A stretch of DNA of 64,000 nt, from NCBI RefSeq assembly GCF_001428245.1, contig NZ_LMRV01000066.1, positions 62,001-126,000 on the forward strand, given 5' to 3'. The notes below the pieces were generated by a model. The model worked only from the letters and a program-made list of their open reading frames with translations. It did not search any database and was not told the origin of the DNA. This DNA is from Paenibacillus sp. Soil522. GTDB lineage: Bacteria; Bacillota; Bacilli; Paenibacillales; Paenibacillaceae. This document shows positions 16,781 to 27,185 of this stretch, in pieces (the first letter of the stretch is position 1; each line of letters opens with the position of its first letter). The position numbers were made by a program, and so were the translations under genes.

Positions 16781-18196
16781 TCACCCCACTTCCAAAGCTT
16801 GGACAATCTGTTCCATCCGCATGCCGCGAGAACCTTTTATAAGCACGATATCCGTAGGCTGCAGTTGACTACGCAGCCACTGTGCAAGCTTTTCTTTCTC
16901 TTCAAAATGGTGAACAACCTCATTCGCGGCAGCACTAGGGAAGCGCGACCTCACTCCCTGTGCGATATGCTGCGCTAATGATCCGAACGTAAGGACGGCA
17001 TCCGCCTTGCTTGGCGTAATATAAGCCCCGACCTCGAAATGCAGCGTCTCCTCCTCCGGGCCGAGCTCGAGCATATCGCCAAGCACGATCCATTTGCGGG
17101 TATAGCCATCCAGTTGCTCTACCAGATCAATTGCCGCGCGTACGGCTGTAGGATTCGCGTTATAAGCGTCATTCAACAGCATCGCGCCATTAAAAGCGCG
17201 TACCGGCTGAATACGCATACCTGTAAGCTTCAGATTGCTTAAGCCTTCTATCATTTTTGCAGCCGGAACGCCGAAGAAACGGCCGATCGCAATGGCTGCA
17301 AGCGCATTGCTAACATTATGCTGTCCGGGAACTGGAATGCGTACGGCCCCCAGTCCGCTTGGTGTTCCGTTAAAGATGGCTGTAAACGTCGCGGCTTCCG
17401 ATTCAATGACAATATCGGCCGCGGACCATTCGTTATGCCCGGCTAATCCAAAGGTTCGGCGCACAATGCCCGCCGGGAGCACGGAACGCTTAAGCTCGGC
17501 ATCGAGAAGCGGCTCGTCGCCATTATAAAGAAGCAATCCATCCTCGCTTAAGCCGAGTGCGATTTCCAGCTTCGCCTTTGCTATCCCTGACCTGGAGCCG
17601 AGCTGCAGCAGATGCGCGTCGCCGACATTCGTAATAATCGCAGCGTCCGGCTGGGCTATCTTCGTGAGCAGCTCGATTTCGCCGAAGCCGCTCATTCCCA
17701 TCTCCAGTACGGCTACCTCGGTGTCCTCCTCAAGCTGAAGCACGGTAAGCGGCAAGCCGATATGATTGTTCAGGTTGCCTTCTGTTTTGTGAACCTTATA
17801 CGAGGTTCCGAGAATAGCTGCAGTCATGTCCTTAGTCGTTGTTTTGCCGTTGCTGCCTGTTATTCCGACTACGCGGACGACAAGCTCGCTGCGATAGGCG
17901 GCAGCAAGCCGCTGCAATGCTGCGAGAGTATCGCCTACGATAAGCAGCGGCACATGGTCAAGCGATTCCGGAACCTCGCGCCCTTTCTGCCAAAGCGCGG
18001 CAACCGCTCCATTCTGTACAGCCTGCTCCAAATACGCATGCCCATCGAACTGCTCGCCGACGAGCGGAACGAACAACTGGCCCGCTGCAGCTTGCCGCGA
18101 GTCAGTCGTTACGCCCGTAATAATAAGCTCAGTATTGCTTCCATTCCATTTTGCGCCGCTCATTTCGGCTATTTGCTTGATCGTACGTCTAATCAA
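16781..18196 (-). CDS. murF: UDP-MurNAc-tripeptide--D-alanyl-D-alanine ligase MurF
   Basis: 471 residues. N-terminal substrate domain with [20 protein letters not shown], ATPase P-loop [15 protein letters not shown] around residue 115, [15 protein letters not shown], the carbamylated-Lys region, and C-terminal [16 protein letters not shown]. Ligates D-Ala-D-Ala to the tripeptide precursor, the last cytoplasmic step. Start is TTG, overlapping the murE stop (TTGA), with AAGGGG about 9 nt upstream; this implies translational coupling to murE. Confidence 0.96.
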   Translation of the reverse strand: MIRRTIKQIAEMSGAKWNGSNTELIITGVTTDSRQAAAGQLFVPLVGEQFDGHAYLEQAVQNGAVAALWQKGREVPESLDHVPLLIVGDTLAALQRLAAAYRSELVVRVVGITGSNGKTTTKDMTAAILGTSYKVHKTEGNLNNHIGLPLTVLQLEEDTEVAVLEMGMSGFGEIELLTKIAQPDAAIITNVGDAHLLQLGSRSGIAKAKLEIALGLSEDGLLLYNGDEPLLDAELKRSVLPAGIVRRTFGLAGHNEWSAADIVIESEAATFTAIFNGTPSGLGAVRIPVPGQHNVSNALAAIAIGRFFGVPAAKMIEGLSNLKLTGMRIQPVRAFNGAMLLNDAYNANPTAVRAAIDLVEQLDGYTRKWIVLGDMLELGPEEETLHFEVGAYITPSKADAVLTFGSLAQHIAQGVRSRFPSAAANEVVHHFEEKEKLAQWLRSQLQPTDIVLIKGSRGMRMEQIVQALEVG

Positions 18197-19680
18197 TGTA
18201 TGATTCCCCTTATCGCTTCTTTCGCTACTTTTCGATCGTCAAATGGATACTTGACTCCGTTAATATCCTGGTAGGTTTCATGACCTTTCCCCGCAATCAA
18301 TACTACATCGCCTGGGCTTGCCATTTCAACCGCTTTTTGAATGGCCGACTTTCGGTCAGCAAGTAATTCGTATGATGAAGGATCGATATTACTCTTTATT
18401 AGTCCATCCTCGATATCCTTTAAAATGAACTCCGGCGGCTCTGTACGAGGATTATCCGAAGTAATGATCGCGTAATCAGCGTACTTTACAGCGATGTTTC
18501 CCATAAGCGGCCGCTTCGACCGGTCGCGATCGCCACCGCAGCCAAATACGCACAGAATCCGTTTCCCGGCGAACTGCCGGACGGCCCGCAGCACATTTTC
18601 CAAGCCATCGGGCGTATGCGCATAGTCGACGATAACAGCGAATGCTTGCCCGGCATGAACGGCCTCGACCCGCCCCGGGACTCCAGGAATGGCCCTTAAA
18701 CTCGCAGCAATTGCCGCCAGCTCTACTCCCTCGATTAACACAGCGCTAATAGCGGCAAGCGCGTTATAAACATTGAACTTACCTGCCATTTGCAGCGTTA
18801 CGTCCGCCTCTCCCCGGAAGGTATTCACATGAAAGGTTGTTCCCTGTGCCGTTATTCGTATATTCGAGGCGCGGACATCCGCCTCCTTATCGATGCCGTA
18901 GGTCACGACCTCCGCCGCCGTCAGCTCGGCGTACTCAGCCGATATGGCGTCATCCGCATTTAGAACGGCATAGGAGCGCTCGCTCTCCTCGGCGGAATAA
19001 ACATTGCCGAGCCTTGAGAATAACAATCCCTTTGCCGCAGCATAACGGCCCATCGTTTCATGGTAATCCAAATGATCCTGCGTTAAATTCGTAAACACAG
19101 CCGTCCGGAAGCGGCAGCCCATCACCCGTCCTTGCTCCAGCGCGTGGGAGGATACCTCGATCGTACAATACTGCGAGCCTGCATCGCGCATCTCGCTGAG
19201 ATAACGCTGCAGCTGAAGCGATTGCGGGGTTGTGCTCGTCATCGGGAATGACTGTCCGTTAAAACGCCGCTCAATTGTGCCGATAACACCCGTAGACATA
19301 CGTTGGTCATTCAAAATATGCTCAATCAAATAAGTCGTTGTTGTTTTGCCATTCGTCCCCGTAACTCCAATAAGTTTTAACGAATGGCTGGGGTAGCCAT
19401 AAAAAAGGTTAGCAAAAACAGCCAAAGCAAGACGGCAATCCCTAACAATAATTTGCGGTAGCGGCAAATCAAGCTCTCGTTCCACAATAAGTGCTGAAGC
19501 GCCGGCTGCGGCCGCTTGAGGCGCAAACAAATGGCCATCTACGGTATGTCCTCGCAAGCAGATAAACAATTGACCCTCGCTAATACTTCGCGAATCGGTT
19601 TCGATTCCGGTCAATTCCGTTTCCCCATCGCCTATGAGCCGCCCGGTTATAAGCAGCTCCGCAACATCTTTTAAACGCAT
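18193..19680 (-). CDS. murE: UDP-MurNAc-L-alanyl-D-glutamate--2,6-diaminopimelate ligase MurE
   Basis: About 495 residues. ITGIETDSRSISEGQLFICLRG in the first domain, P-loop LIGVTGTNGKTTTTYLIEHIL near 110, TSTTPQSLQLQRYL, and SSHALEQGRV. The DNPRTEPP motif at the C-terminal domain is the meso-DAP specificity signature, indicating a DAP-type (A1gamma) peptidoglycan rather than Lys. The ATG giving MRLKDVAEL is 10 nt behind GGAGG; an upstream GTG is too close to it. First of the murE-murF-mraY-murD run. Confidence 0.96.
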   Translation of the reverse strand: MRLKDVAELLITGRLIGDGETELTGIETDSRSISEGQLFICLRGHTVDGHLFAPQAAAAGASALIVERELDLPLPQIIVRDCRLALAVFANLFYGYPSHSLKLIGVTGTNGKTTTTYLIEHILNDQRMSTGVIGTIERRFNGQSFPMTSTTPQSLQLQRYLSEMRDAGSQYCTIEVSSHALEQGRVMGCRFRTAVFTNLTQDHLDYHETMGRYAAAKGLLFSRLGNVYSAEESERSYAVLNADDAISAEYAELTAAEVVTYGIDKEADVRASNIRITAQGTTFHVNTFRGEADVTLQMAGKFNVYNALAAISAVLIEGVELAAIAASLRAIPGVPGRVEAVHAGQAFAVIVDYAHTPDGLENVLRAVRQFAGKRILCVFGCGGDRDRSKRPLMGNIAVKYADYAIITSDNPRTEPPEFILKDIEDGLIKSNIDPSSYELLADRKSAIQKAVEMASPGDVVLIAGKGHETYQDINGVKYPFDDRKVAKEAIRGIIH

Positions 19681-19756
19681 CTGCCCCACTCCTCCCTTAA
19701 GCGCCGGCGGAGGTTCGATATGCCGACCGCAGCACCCTCGTTAACTACCATTATAG

Positions 19757-21697
19757 TCAATGTGAGTGGGATATATTATCTTCTTCGCCTAAATAGATCC
19801 GAATCGTCGAACCTCGGTCGACACGGGTCCCGGCAGCCGGAGCTTGACGTATGACCGTTTTTCCCGAACCGGCAGTAGTGAGGTTGAAATTCATATTCAA
19901 ATCCTCGTACAAATCCGAAACCGTTTTGCCTACCAAATTCGGTACGGTTACGATTGGCGTTTCTCCGTACTTATAAATCCGGTCGATCTGTTTCTCGCGA
20001 GCTGGAATTTCCAAAATCGAGAGGGCGTCCTCCATCATATTACGGACGATAGGCGCCGCTACGACACCTCCGAACTGAATCCCCTGCGGATTGTCCACGG
20101 CTACGTAAATGACGATTTGCGGATCATCCGCCGGAGCAAAGCCGACAAACGAAACAATATGCTCATTAGGTGAATACCTTCCGTTAATAACCTTTTGCGC
20201 AGTCCCCGTCTTGCCGCCTACGCGATAGCCGTCAATGAAAGCATTACGTCCTGTTCCTTTCGCAACAACGCTCTCGAGCGCTTCGCGTACCTGCTTCGAC
20301 GTTTCCTCAGAAATGACCTTCCGCACGGCAACCGATTCCACTGTTTCTACCGTCGCTCCGGATTCCGGATTAATCCATGCTTTCGCTACATGGGGCTTGT
20401 AAAGCGTGCCGCCGTTAATTGCGGCTGACACCGCCGTAATTTGCTGAATAGGCGTAACCGACACCCCTTGACCGAAGGCTGTCGTAGCAAGCTCAACGGG
20501 ACCGACCTGATTCAGCTTGAACAGGATTCCGTTCTCCTCGCCGCCAATATCGATGCCGGTCTTCGTCCCAAAACCAAAGTTTTTAATGTAATCGAACAGC
20601 TTTTCCTTGCCAAGCCGCTGACCAAGCGTGACAAAGCCGGGGTTGCAGGAATTTTCAACAACCTCCAAAAATGTCTGGCTGCCGTGTCCGCCCTTCTTCC
20701 AGCAGCGAAGCCTAGCTCCTCCAACCTCAATCGCGCCAGGATCAAAGAAACGCTCGTTTTTTAAATCAACCTTCTTTTCCTCCAATGCGGCAGCAAGCGT
20801 AATGATCTTAAAGGTGGAACCCGGCTCGTACGTCATCCATATCGGAAGATTACGGTTATAAACCTCTGTGGGCACCTCGCGATACTTGTCGGGCTCATAG
20901 GTAGGACGGCTCGCCATACCAAGAATTTCTCCGTTATTCGGATCCATCGCAATCGCGATTATACCATCCGGCTGCAGCTTCGTCATCGCTTGGTCAAGCT
21001 CCCGCTCCATAACCGTCTGTATTTGCTTATCGATTGTGAGCTGCATCGTAAGCCCGTCCTTCGGTTTAACATAGGTGTCCGAGGAATTAGGCATTTGCCT
21101 TCCCGCTGCATCAGAAAGAAAGGACACGCTGCCTCCTATTCCGCTAAGCTCCGTATTATATTTAGCTTCAATGCCTGTTAGGCCCTGATTATCAATTCCG
21201 GTAAAGCCAAGCACATGCGCCGCAAGACTGCCGTAAGGATAAAAGCGTTTATTATCTTCGGCTACTACGATCCCTTGAAGACCGAGCGCACGAATTTGTT
21301 CGGCTTTATCGATCGTAATTTTGCGGCCGCCGGGTCCAAGCTTAACGATCATTTTTTTTGTTTTAATTTTGTTGTACAGCGTTTCCTGCGACATGTCGAG
21401 CAGCGGAGCAAGAGCAGCTGCTGCAGCCTGCTTATCTTGAATTTGCACGGGAATCGCGTAGACAGTAGGAGAACTGACGTTGTAAGCCAGCTGAATGCCG
21501 TTACGATCCACAATCTCGCCTCGCTTTGCCACATACGGGATGTCGCGCCGCCAAGAATTTTCCGCTTTTTCCGCCAGCTCCTCACCCTGCCAAAGCTGCA
21601 CATAACTAAGCCTGATACATAAGGCGAGGAATGAAACCCCAGCCAATATAAGTACGATAAATAAGCGTCGCCTAACCGTTACATTGGATACCTTCAT
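19757..21697 (-). CDS. spoVD: Class B penicillin-binding protein, SpoVD type, with one PASTA domain
   Basis: 646 residues. N-terminal membrane anchor at about 10-30, a dimerisation domain, then the transpeptidase with EPGSTFKI (Ser294 nucleophile), the SxN motif as ENSCNPG and the KTG motif in GGKTGTAQKV. A single PASTA domain occupies about 575-640 (VTVPNLVGKTVSDLYEDL). One PASTA and the position after a two-PASTA PBP are characteristic of SpoVD, which crosslinks cortex peptidoglycan with SpoVE. The 76-bp gap to murE and separate strong start suggest its own translation control. Vegetative function cannot be excluded. Confidence 0.92.
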   Translation of the reverse strand: MKVSNVTVRRRLFIVLILAGVSFLALCIRLSYVQLWQGEELAEKAENSWRRDIPYVAKRGEIVDRNGIQLAYNVSSPTVYAIPVQIQDKQAAAAALAPLLDMSQETLYNKIKTKKMIVKLGPGGRKITIDKAEQIRALGLQGIVVAEDNKRFYPYGSLAAHVLGFTGIDNQGLTGIEAKYNTELSGIGGSVSFLSDAAGRQMPNSSDTYVKPKDGLTMQLTIDKQIQTVMERELDQAMTKLQPDGIIAIAMDPNNGEILGMASRPTYEPDKYREVPTEVYNRNLPIWMTYEPGSTFKIITLAAALEEKKVDLKNERFFDPGAIEVGGARLRCWKKGGHGSQTFLEVVENSCNPGFVTLGQRLGKEKLFDYIKNFGFGTKTGIDIGGEENGILFKLNQVGPVELATTAFGQGVSVTPIQQITAVSAAINGGTLYKPHVAKAWINPESGATVETVESVAVRKVISEETSKQVREALESVVAKGTGRNAFIDGYRVGGKTGTAQKVINGRYSPNEHIVSFVGFAPADDPQIVIYVAVDNPQGIQFGGVVAAPIVRNMMEDALSILEIPAREKQIDRIYKYGETPIVTVPNLVGKTVSDLYEDLNMNFNLTTAGSGKTVIRQAPAAGTRVDRGSTIRIYLGEEDNISHSH

Positions 21698-21858
21698 AAC
21701 TTGTTCCCCCTTCGCTTGACTGTTTCGAAGGAGCGTTCGATGACGCTCATTCCCAGATTATTCGGGACAAGCGGACGATAGAACAAGCTTTAAACAAAGG
21801 CAGCTGCCTGTAGGATCAGAACCATTTTCTTGTCTTACTCAGCCGAGGCATTACCGCC

Positions 21859-24141
21859 TTAACCAGCACCGGTATTGGCCGCTTCATTACCTGTGGCCGC
21901 CTGCTCCCCGCTCTTGGCTGAATCTCCCGGAGCGGCGGCATCTTCCTCTTTGACCGCCTCTTCTGAATCTGAGCCAGCAGCCGCCGATTCTGTCTGAGCT
22001 GCTGCGCCATGCGGAGGTGCAAGCACGACTTTTAACACCCTTACGTTATTTAGCGTCTCTTCCTTCTGGGATACGACAAAGCCTTGTCCCTCGGGAATGA
22101 TACGAATGCCGATTAGCGAAGTTATTTCGAGCGCATCCCGGAGCGATACGCCTTTCAAATCGGGTATGGTCAGCTTCTCCCGCTGCTCTGTAATCAAATA
22201 AATCTTCTGCGTAGGATGTACGGATGCGCCTGCAGCAGGAATTTGCTGCAATACCGTTTTGCCGTTCCCGACTAATTCGAAAGTCATCGCCTTTGCTTTT
22301 AATTCCGCTTTGGCCTGCGCAACCTGAAGTTCCGTTATTTCGGGAACCGTCATCGTTACTTCCTTCTTCACGTTTTTCGAATCTGTTGCAAAGTTAGGCG
22401 CTACTCCCATTTTTCGCAAGCTCTTCAGCACGATTTGCTTGAACGCCGGGGCGGCTACCTTTCCTCCCCCGACTAAGGGGTCATTCGGTTCATCCACAAC
22501 GATATACACGACGATTTTCGGATTATCAACCGGCGCGTAACCGATGAAGGAAACGACGAACTTTGAATCAGAGTAAGAATTCCCAATAACCTTTTGTGCT
22601 GTCCCTGTTTTCCCCGCTACGCGGTAGCCTTCGATATAGGCGTTTTTACCGGTACCCTTTTCCTGATCGGATACAACCTGCTCCAAATATTCGCCCACTT
22701 GACGGGACGTTTCCTCAGAGATGACCTGACGGATCACCTTCGGCTCGAATGTCTTTGTCGTTTTGGTTGTCGGATCCGTCATACTCTTCACGATTTGCGG
22801 CTGCAGCAGCTTCCCGCCGTTCGCAACAGCTGCGACAGCCGCAACCTGTTGAATAGGCGTTACCGAAACCCCTTGTCCGAAGGTGGCATTAGCGATCTCG
22901 CTCGGATATTGAAAGCGAATCGAACCCGTCAGCTCATTGCCAAGCTGAATGCCTGTCTTTTGTCCGAAGCCAAAATTCGTATAATAATCTCTTAGCTTTT
23001 GTTCGCCTAATCTCTCGTAACCCAGTTTAACGAACGCAACATTACTCGAGTACTTCAGCCCTTCCAAAAAGGAGATCGTTCCCCAACCCTCGCGCTTAAT
23101 ATCTCGAATCGGATTCGGTATACCTTTAATTTTAATTTTTCCTGATTTATACATTTCATCCGGATTAAAGACCCCTTCTTCAACTGCCGCTGCCAGCGTT
23201 ACGATTTTGAAGGTTGAGCCTGGCTCATACAACGATTTAATGGCATGATTATAAGAGCTCGAATTATTTATCCAAAATTCGTTGGGATTGTATTGCGGTG
23301 TGTTGGCCATCGCCAAAATTTCCATCGTATTGGGGTCGGCGGCAATTGCCGTCGCGCTCTTCGGCGCATACTCTCTCACGATCTCTTGCAGTGCTTCCTC
23401 TACGTAACGCTGAATATCGCTATCGATGGTCAATTTGATGTCTTGGCCATTCTTGGCGGGCTTAAATTCCACTTCACCCTCCGCAAGCTGAACCCGCTTT
23501 CCGTCCTTCTCATACTTAATAAAGCCGTTTTCACCGCTTAGCTGCTCGTTAAAAAAAGCTTCAACGCCTGTCATTGCTGCGCCTTCTTTATCCAAATAAC
23601 CGATCAGCTGCGAAGCTAAGGATTTTCTAGGATAATAACGCTTCAAATTTTCAGCCAAATCGATACCGACATCAGTCACCTTCTTATCTTTCGATAACTC
23701 TTCACGGAACTTTCTAATTTTATCGGCCAGCGTTTTATCAATTTGCCAGCCTCCGTTACGCACCTCCCGATGAACGACATAATTTCCGTCTTCCTTTTTG
23801 GCCGTTACATTTTTACGAAGTTCCTCTTTTGAAATGCCTAGTATATCATGCAAGCCATTGATAATATCTTCTGTAAGATCCTCATCATGAATCAATCGCG
23901 GATTAACGGAAACATTATATGCGATCGTATCCATCGCCAGCATATTCCCGTCGCGATCGGCAATTGCCCCGCGCTTCGCTACAAGCTCCTCTGCAGCGGA
24001 CCATCTCGTCTTCGCAAGATCATACCATTTGGCACCTTCAACCACCTGCACAATATAGATTCTGCTTATTAAAATGAGAAAAAGGAGGGTCATTACCCCT
24101 CCAAACAACAGTGTACGCAATCTAATTCTTTTTTTCATCAT
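21859..24141 (-). CDS. pbpB: Septal class B penicillin-binding protein PBP2B/FtsI type with two PASTA domains
   Basis: 760 residues. Membrane anchor at 10-30, dimerisation domain, transpeptidase with EPGSTFKIVT (Ser309), SSN as KYSSNVAFV, and KTGT as AGKTGTAQKV. Two PASTA domains cover roughly 600-660 (MTVPEITELQVAQAKAEL) and 665-725 (LTIPDLKGVSLRDALEI), and a low-complexity Ala/Glu/Ser tail of about 45 residues ends the protein. In Bacillus the equivalent PBP2B crosslinks septal peptidoglycan with FtsW under FtsL/DivIB/DivIC control. Starts 8 bp after ftsL. The acidic tail is longer than in Bacillus. Confidence 0.95.
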   Translation of the reverse strand: MMKKRIRLRTLLFGGVMTLLFLILISRIYIVQVVEGAKWYDLAKTRWSAAEELVAKRGAIADRDGNMLAMDTIAYNVSVNPRLIHDEDLTEDIINGLHDILGISKEELRKNVTAKKEDGNYVVHREVRNGGWQIDKTLADKIRKFREELSKDKKVTDVGIDLAENLKRYYPRKSLASQLIGYLDKEGAAMTGVEAFFNEQLSGENGFIKYEKDGKRVQLAEGEVEFKPAKNGQDIKLTIDSDIQRYVEEALQEIVREYAPKSATAIAADPNTMEILAMANTPQYNPNEFWINNSSSYNHAIKSLYEPGSTFKIVTLAAAVEEGVFNPDEMYKSGKIKIKGIPNPIRDIKREGWGTISFLEGLKYSSNVAFVKLGYERLGEQKLRDYYTNFGFGQKTGIQLGNELTGSIRFQYPSEIANATFGQGVSVTPIQQVAAVAAVANGGKLLQPQIVKSMTDPTTKTTKTFEPKVIRQVISEETSRQVGEYLEQVVSDQEKGTGKNAYIEGYRVAGKTGTAQKVIGNSYSDSKFVVSFIGYAPVDNPKIVVYIVVDEPNDPLVGGGKVAAPAFKQIVLKSLRKMGVAPNFATDSKNVKKEVTMTVPEITELQVAQAKAELKAKAMTFELVGNGKTVLQQIPAAGASVHPTQKIYLITEQREKLTIPDLKGVSLRDALEITSLIGIRIIPEGQGFVVSQKEETLNNVRVLKVVLAPPHGAAAQTESAAAGSDSEEAVKEEDAAAPGDSAKSGEQAATGNEAANTGAG

Positions 24142-24149
24142 CGCTCACC

Positions 24150-24551
24150 CTATTCACGCATTGCCGATTTTATCTCGTCATCACCGGTATTCACCGTTAT
24201 ACCGTCCTCCAGGGAGCTAACCATCCCTTGGGTCTCGGCAAGCTTGCGGATGCGTTCAGGATCGCTGAGCATCTCGACCTGTTTCTTTAAGTCTTCCATT
24301 TCGATATTCATCGTTTGGTAGTCGCTGTTTAGCTTCTTTATTTGGAGATTCATATCATAGATTTGCGCGTAGCGGAAAATAATGACACCAGCAACTACAA
24401 CGCACATTAATACTGTGAACATATACAACAGCTTTTCTTGAACCGGTAAGGATTTGCGAGTCTTTACAAGTCGCTTCGTTTCTTTAATAACCGTTTGCTG
24501 ATCCTGCTTCCGCTTCGGTTGCAGCGCTAAATTGCCATTCACATACGCCAA
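24150..24551 (-). CDS. ftsL: FtsL-like bitopic cell division protein
   Basis: 133 residues: a basic cytoplasmic tail (QPKRKQDQQTVIKETKRLVK), a membrane segment at about 42-62 (LLYMFTVLMCVVVAGVIIF), and an extracellular coiled coil from about 68 (NLQIKKLNSDYQTMNIEMED) typical of FtsL/DivIC proteins. FtsL scaffolds DivIC and DivIB and activates the septal synthase. Sequence is poorly conserved in this family; position between rsmH and pbpB decides the name. Start is TTG behind GAGGGGG; the gap to rsmH is 14 bp. Confidence 0.9.
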   Translation of the reverse strand: MAYVNGNLALQPKRKQDQQTVIKETKRLVKTRKSLPVQEKLLYMFTVLMCVVVAGVIIFRYAQIYDMNLQIKKLNSDYQTMNIEMEDLKKQVEMLSDPERIRKLAETQGMVSSLEDGITVNTGDDEIKSAMRE

Positions 24552-24565
24552 TTCAAATCCCCCTC

Positions 24566-25516
24566 TTACAATTTTTCTGCTACTCTAAGCTTTGCCGACC
24601 TTGCGCGCGGATTGAGCTCCAGCTCTCTCTCGGAAGGTACGATTGGCTTGCGGTTAACTAATTTCACCGACCCTTTATTTCCGCATACGCATAACGGAAA
24701 ATCAGTCGGACAAGTGCATTTCTCCACAAACTTCGCAAATATTTGCTTACAAATGCGATCCTCAAGCGAATGAAACGTAATGACGGATGCGCGCCCTCCA
24801 GACTTCAAACAACGAATCGTCTGCTCCAACGCCTCTTCCTCTGCTCCAAGCTCATCGTTTACCGCAATACGAAGCGCTTGAAAGGAGCGCTTGGCGGGAT
24901 GTCCTCCGGTACGTCTTGTAGCGGCTGGAATCGATAGCTTGATCAGCTCGGCTAGCTCGCCGGTTTTCTCAATCGGCGCCTTTTCTCGTGTCTTCACAAT
25001 GTTCCTTGCGATAGAACGGGCAAATTTTTCTTCCCCATAACGGTCCAATATCCGGGAAATATCACGCTCATCCCACGTATTGACGATTTCATGAGCAGTT
25101 AAATCACCTTCTCGATCCATGCGCATATCAAGCGGCGCATCATGATTGTAGCTGAAGCCGCGCTCCGCTTCGTCTAATTGCGGGCTCGACACCCCAAGAT
25201 CAAACAATATGCCGTCTACCTGAGGAACGCCTTCCAGCATTGGGACGCCGCAGCCTCTAAGCTCCTGCTCCAAATCACGGAAATTGCTTCTTACCAGCGT
25301 TACTTTATCCAAATAAGGAGCAAGCCTAACACGAGCGTTATCCAGCGCCCAGTCATCCTGATCGAATGCGATTAACCGCCCTCCTTCGCCTAGTCGGGAT
25401 GCAATAAGCTCGCTATGGCCCGCTCCCCCAAGCGTACAATCGACGTAGATGCCGTCTGGCTTTATAGCCAAACCGTCAACCGCTTCTTCCAAAAGCACTG
25501 TAATATGCTGAAACAC
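24566..25516 (-). CDS. rsmH: 16S rRNA (cytosine1402-N4)-methyltransferase RsmH (MraW)
   Basis: 316 residues. Opens [15 protein letters not shown], then [17 protein letters not shown] for SAM binding, [30 protein letters not shown], and the C-terminal [16 protein letters not shown]. Methylates N4 of C1402 in the ribosomal P site together with RsmI. Second gene of the dcw cluster, 30 bp after mraZ. Confidence 0.97.
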   Translation of the reverse strand: MFQHITVLLEEAVDGLAIKPDGIYVDCTLGGAGHSELIASRLGEGGRLIAFDQDDWALDNARVRLAPYLDKVTLVRSNFRDLEQELRGCGVPMLEGVPQVDGILFDLGVSSPQLDEAERGFSYNHDAPLDMRMDREGDLTAHEIVNTWDERDISRILDRYGEEKFARSIARNIVKTREKAPIEKTGELAELIKLSIPAATRRTGGHPAKRSFQALRIAVNDELGAEEEALEQTIRCLKSGGRASVITFHSLEDRICKQIFAKFVEKCTCPTDFPLCVCGNKGSVKLVNRKPIVPSERELELNPRARSAKLRVAEKL

Positions 25517-25546
25517 GCCGCAGCCCTCCCATTCTTGTTGTCCATT

Positions 25547-25984
25547 CTAGAAGTTGAAATCGAAATCGACGAGCTTCTCTGCGATCTCGTTAAAAGTTTG
25601 CTCCGATTGCTCGTAGTAGCCATCCCATGTCTGCTTGCTCCAGATCTCAACCCGGCTGGAGACGCCAAGCACCATGCAATCTTTGTCCAGCTTCGCATAA
25701 TCGCGAAGATGGCCGGGTATGTTTACCCTTCCCTGTTTATCAAGCTCACATTCGGTAGCACCGGAAAAGAAAAACCGGGTAAATGCGCGTGCGTCTGATT
25801 TCATAAGCGGCAGTGATTTAAGCTTTTGCTCCAAGATACTCCATTCAGTCATGGGATATACGAATAAGCAATTATCTAAACCGCGGGTAGCAATAAACGA
25901 GGCTCCGAGTGAATCTCGGAATTTCGCAGGAATGATGATGCGGCCTTTCTCATCAATGCTATGTTGAAATTCACCCATAAACAT
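25547..25984 (-). CDS. mraZ: Transcriptional regulator MraZ
   Basis: 145 residues with two SpoVT/AbrB-like halves: [25 protein letters not shown] (first half) and a second half with [21 protein letters not shown], each with the DxxGRxxxP motif. MraZ forms ring-shaped oligomers and binds TGGGN direct repeats in the dcw promoter. The chosen ATG gives MFMGEFQHS; the longer frame would extend through the operator repeats and has no ribosome site. First gene of the cluster. Confidence 0.95.
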   Translation of the reverse strand: MFMGEFQHSIDEKGRIIIPAKFRDSLGASFIATRGLDNCLFVYPMTEWSILEQKLKSLPLMKSDARAFTRFFFSGATECELDKQGRVNIPGHLRDYAKLDKDCMVLGVSSRVEIWSKQTWDGYYEQSEQTFNEIAEKLVDFDFNF

Positions 25985-25991
25985 GATTTCG

Positions 25992-26038
25992 CCCCACCCT
26001 CTCTCCCATATCCTCCACTTCGCCCCACTTTTCCCCAC
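25992..26038 (-). promoter_or_regulatory. mraZ: MraZ-box repeats in the dcw leader
   Basis: On the minus strand the pentamers TGGGG, TGGGG and TGGAG occur with exact 10-bp spacing, followed by TGGGA and TGGGG at 9 and 12 bp. This is the arrangement of TGGG direct repeats one helical turn apart bound by MraZ in other bacteria. They lie just before the mraZ start, so autoregulation at the leader or promoter is likely. Confidence 0.75.
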
Positions 26039-26066
26039 TAAGATACAGTAGTTCGCCACCTAAAAT

Positions 26067-26095
26067 AAAAATCCTGCTCCATGAGCAGGATTTTT
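26067..26095. terminator. Bidirectional terminator upstream of mraZ
   Basis: 12-bp perfect stem AAAAATCCTGCT / AGCAGGATTTTT, 5-nt loop. Ends the DUF4349 lipoprotein transcript and insulates the dcw operon. Confidence 0.92.
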
Positions 26096-26120
26096 CAAAA
26101 ATATTTTATAGTATTAAAGA

Positions 26121-27122
26121 TTATAGGATTGGCGGCTGCTCTTCATCATCAGACTCCACTCTCTTCAGAGCCTTCCCTTTGTTCTTCCGCCGGGATAACC
26201 AGATAACAGGAATTACAATTACGGCAAGCACAGCTGCAACGGGCACTGCGCCCGCCAAAACAACAAGCACGAGGTTGAAAGCTTCCCACACGACCTTCGA
26301 GCTGGCTGTTAAAGCATCTGACATCCTGCCGCCCAAATGCGGATTTTTCAAGCTTGTATTTTTTAATGCTTGATCCGTTTGATATAAGCGCAGCTCTACT
26401 GTAGAGAAGGATACGTTGTTATCCAAATATCGAATTCTTCCTTTGATTCGCTCGATTTCCTCCTGCACCTCCGAGAGCTGCTGTGAAAACTTCAGTAAAT
26501 CATCAGCCCGAACAGCTCTTTCCATCATCGCCAGCAGCCTTGTCTCCACGAGCTGTTTCGCTTTCAGCCGCGATTCGAGATCAACGTATTCCTCGGATAC
26601 GTCCTTGCCTCCGATATTCCGTTCAAAATCGCGATGTTTAATTTGCTCGATACGATCAATGAATGACATAAACCCAGCAGCCGGAACTTTGATCGTATAA
26701 CTTGCGCCGACTTCCCCTTCATGCCTCGTATCTTGAAATTGTAAAATATAGCCGCCGCTTTGATGAATCGCATTTCGAAGCGAAGTCGCAGCGGATGCCA
26801 GTTCATCCACCTGCATGCTTAATGTAGCCGTATAAATAATTTTTTGGTTGAATCCTTCTGCTCCTGCAGCTGTCCCGGAAGCAAAGCCTCCGCCGCTTGT
26901 CGGTTCCGTACTATTCCCATCAGCTGCAGGCTCCTCCGCAGCTTCGCTATCGCTGGAGATCATGTCGCCTGCAGCGCTGCCTGCTGCAGGCGAGCCCGTC
27001 TGTGCAGACATGTTCCCTTTGGAATTCGCTGCATCCCCGTTTGCCGAAGAGCAGCCCGCCATTAGCAAGGTTAAAACAACAATAACAACCCACATGCAAA
27101 ATCCTTTTTTATGGTTAAACAA
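26121..27122 (-). CDS. DUF4349 domain lipoprotein
   Basis: 333 residues. Lipoprotein signal with hydrophobic core and lipobox LMAGC (Cys about 24), a Ser/Ala/Gly-rich spacer, then the DUF4349 domain from about 90: IIYTATLSMQVDELASAATSLRNAI, KVPAAGFMSFIDRIEQI, and a predicted coiled coil SRLKAKQLVETRLLAMME. A membrane segment at about 285-310 is followed by a basic tail, so the protein is probably anchored at both ends. Function unknown. Single gene flanked by terminators. Confidence 0.88.
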   Translation of the reverse strand: MFNHKKGFCMWVVIVVLTLLMAGCSSANGDAANSKGNMSAQTGSPAAGSAAGDMISSDSEAAEEPAADGNSTEPTSGGGFASGTAAGAEGFNQKIIYTATLSMQVDELASAATSLRNAIHQSGGYILQFQDTRHEGEVGASYTIKVPAAGFMSFIDRIEQIKHRDFERNIGGKDVSEEYVDLESRLKAKQLVETRLLAMMERAVRADDLLKFSQQLSEVQEEIERIKGRIRYLDNNVSFSTVELRLYQTDQALKNTSLKNPHLGGRMSDALTASSKVVWEAFNLVLVVLAGAVPVAAVLAVIVIPVIWLSRRKNKGKALKRVESDDEEQPPIL

Positions 27123-27185
27123 GTTAATTCCCCCTTACTATTTTTACCTTTAGACGCAGGCTTTGTATCAAAGGTTACAAATAAA

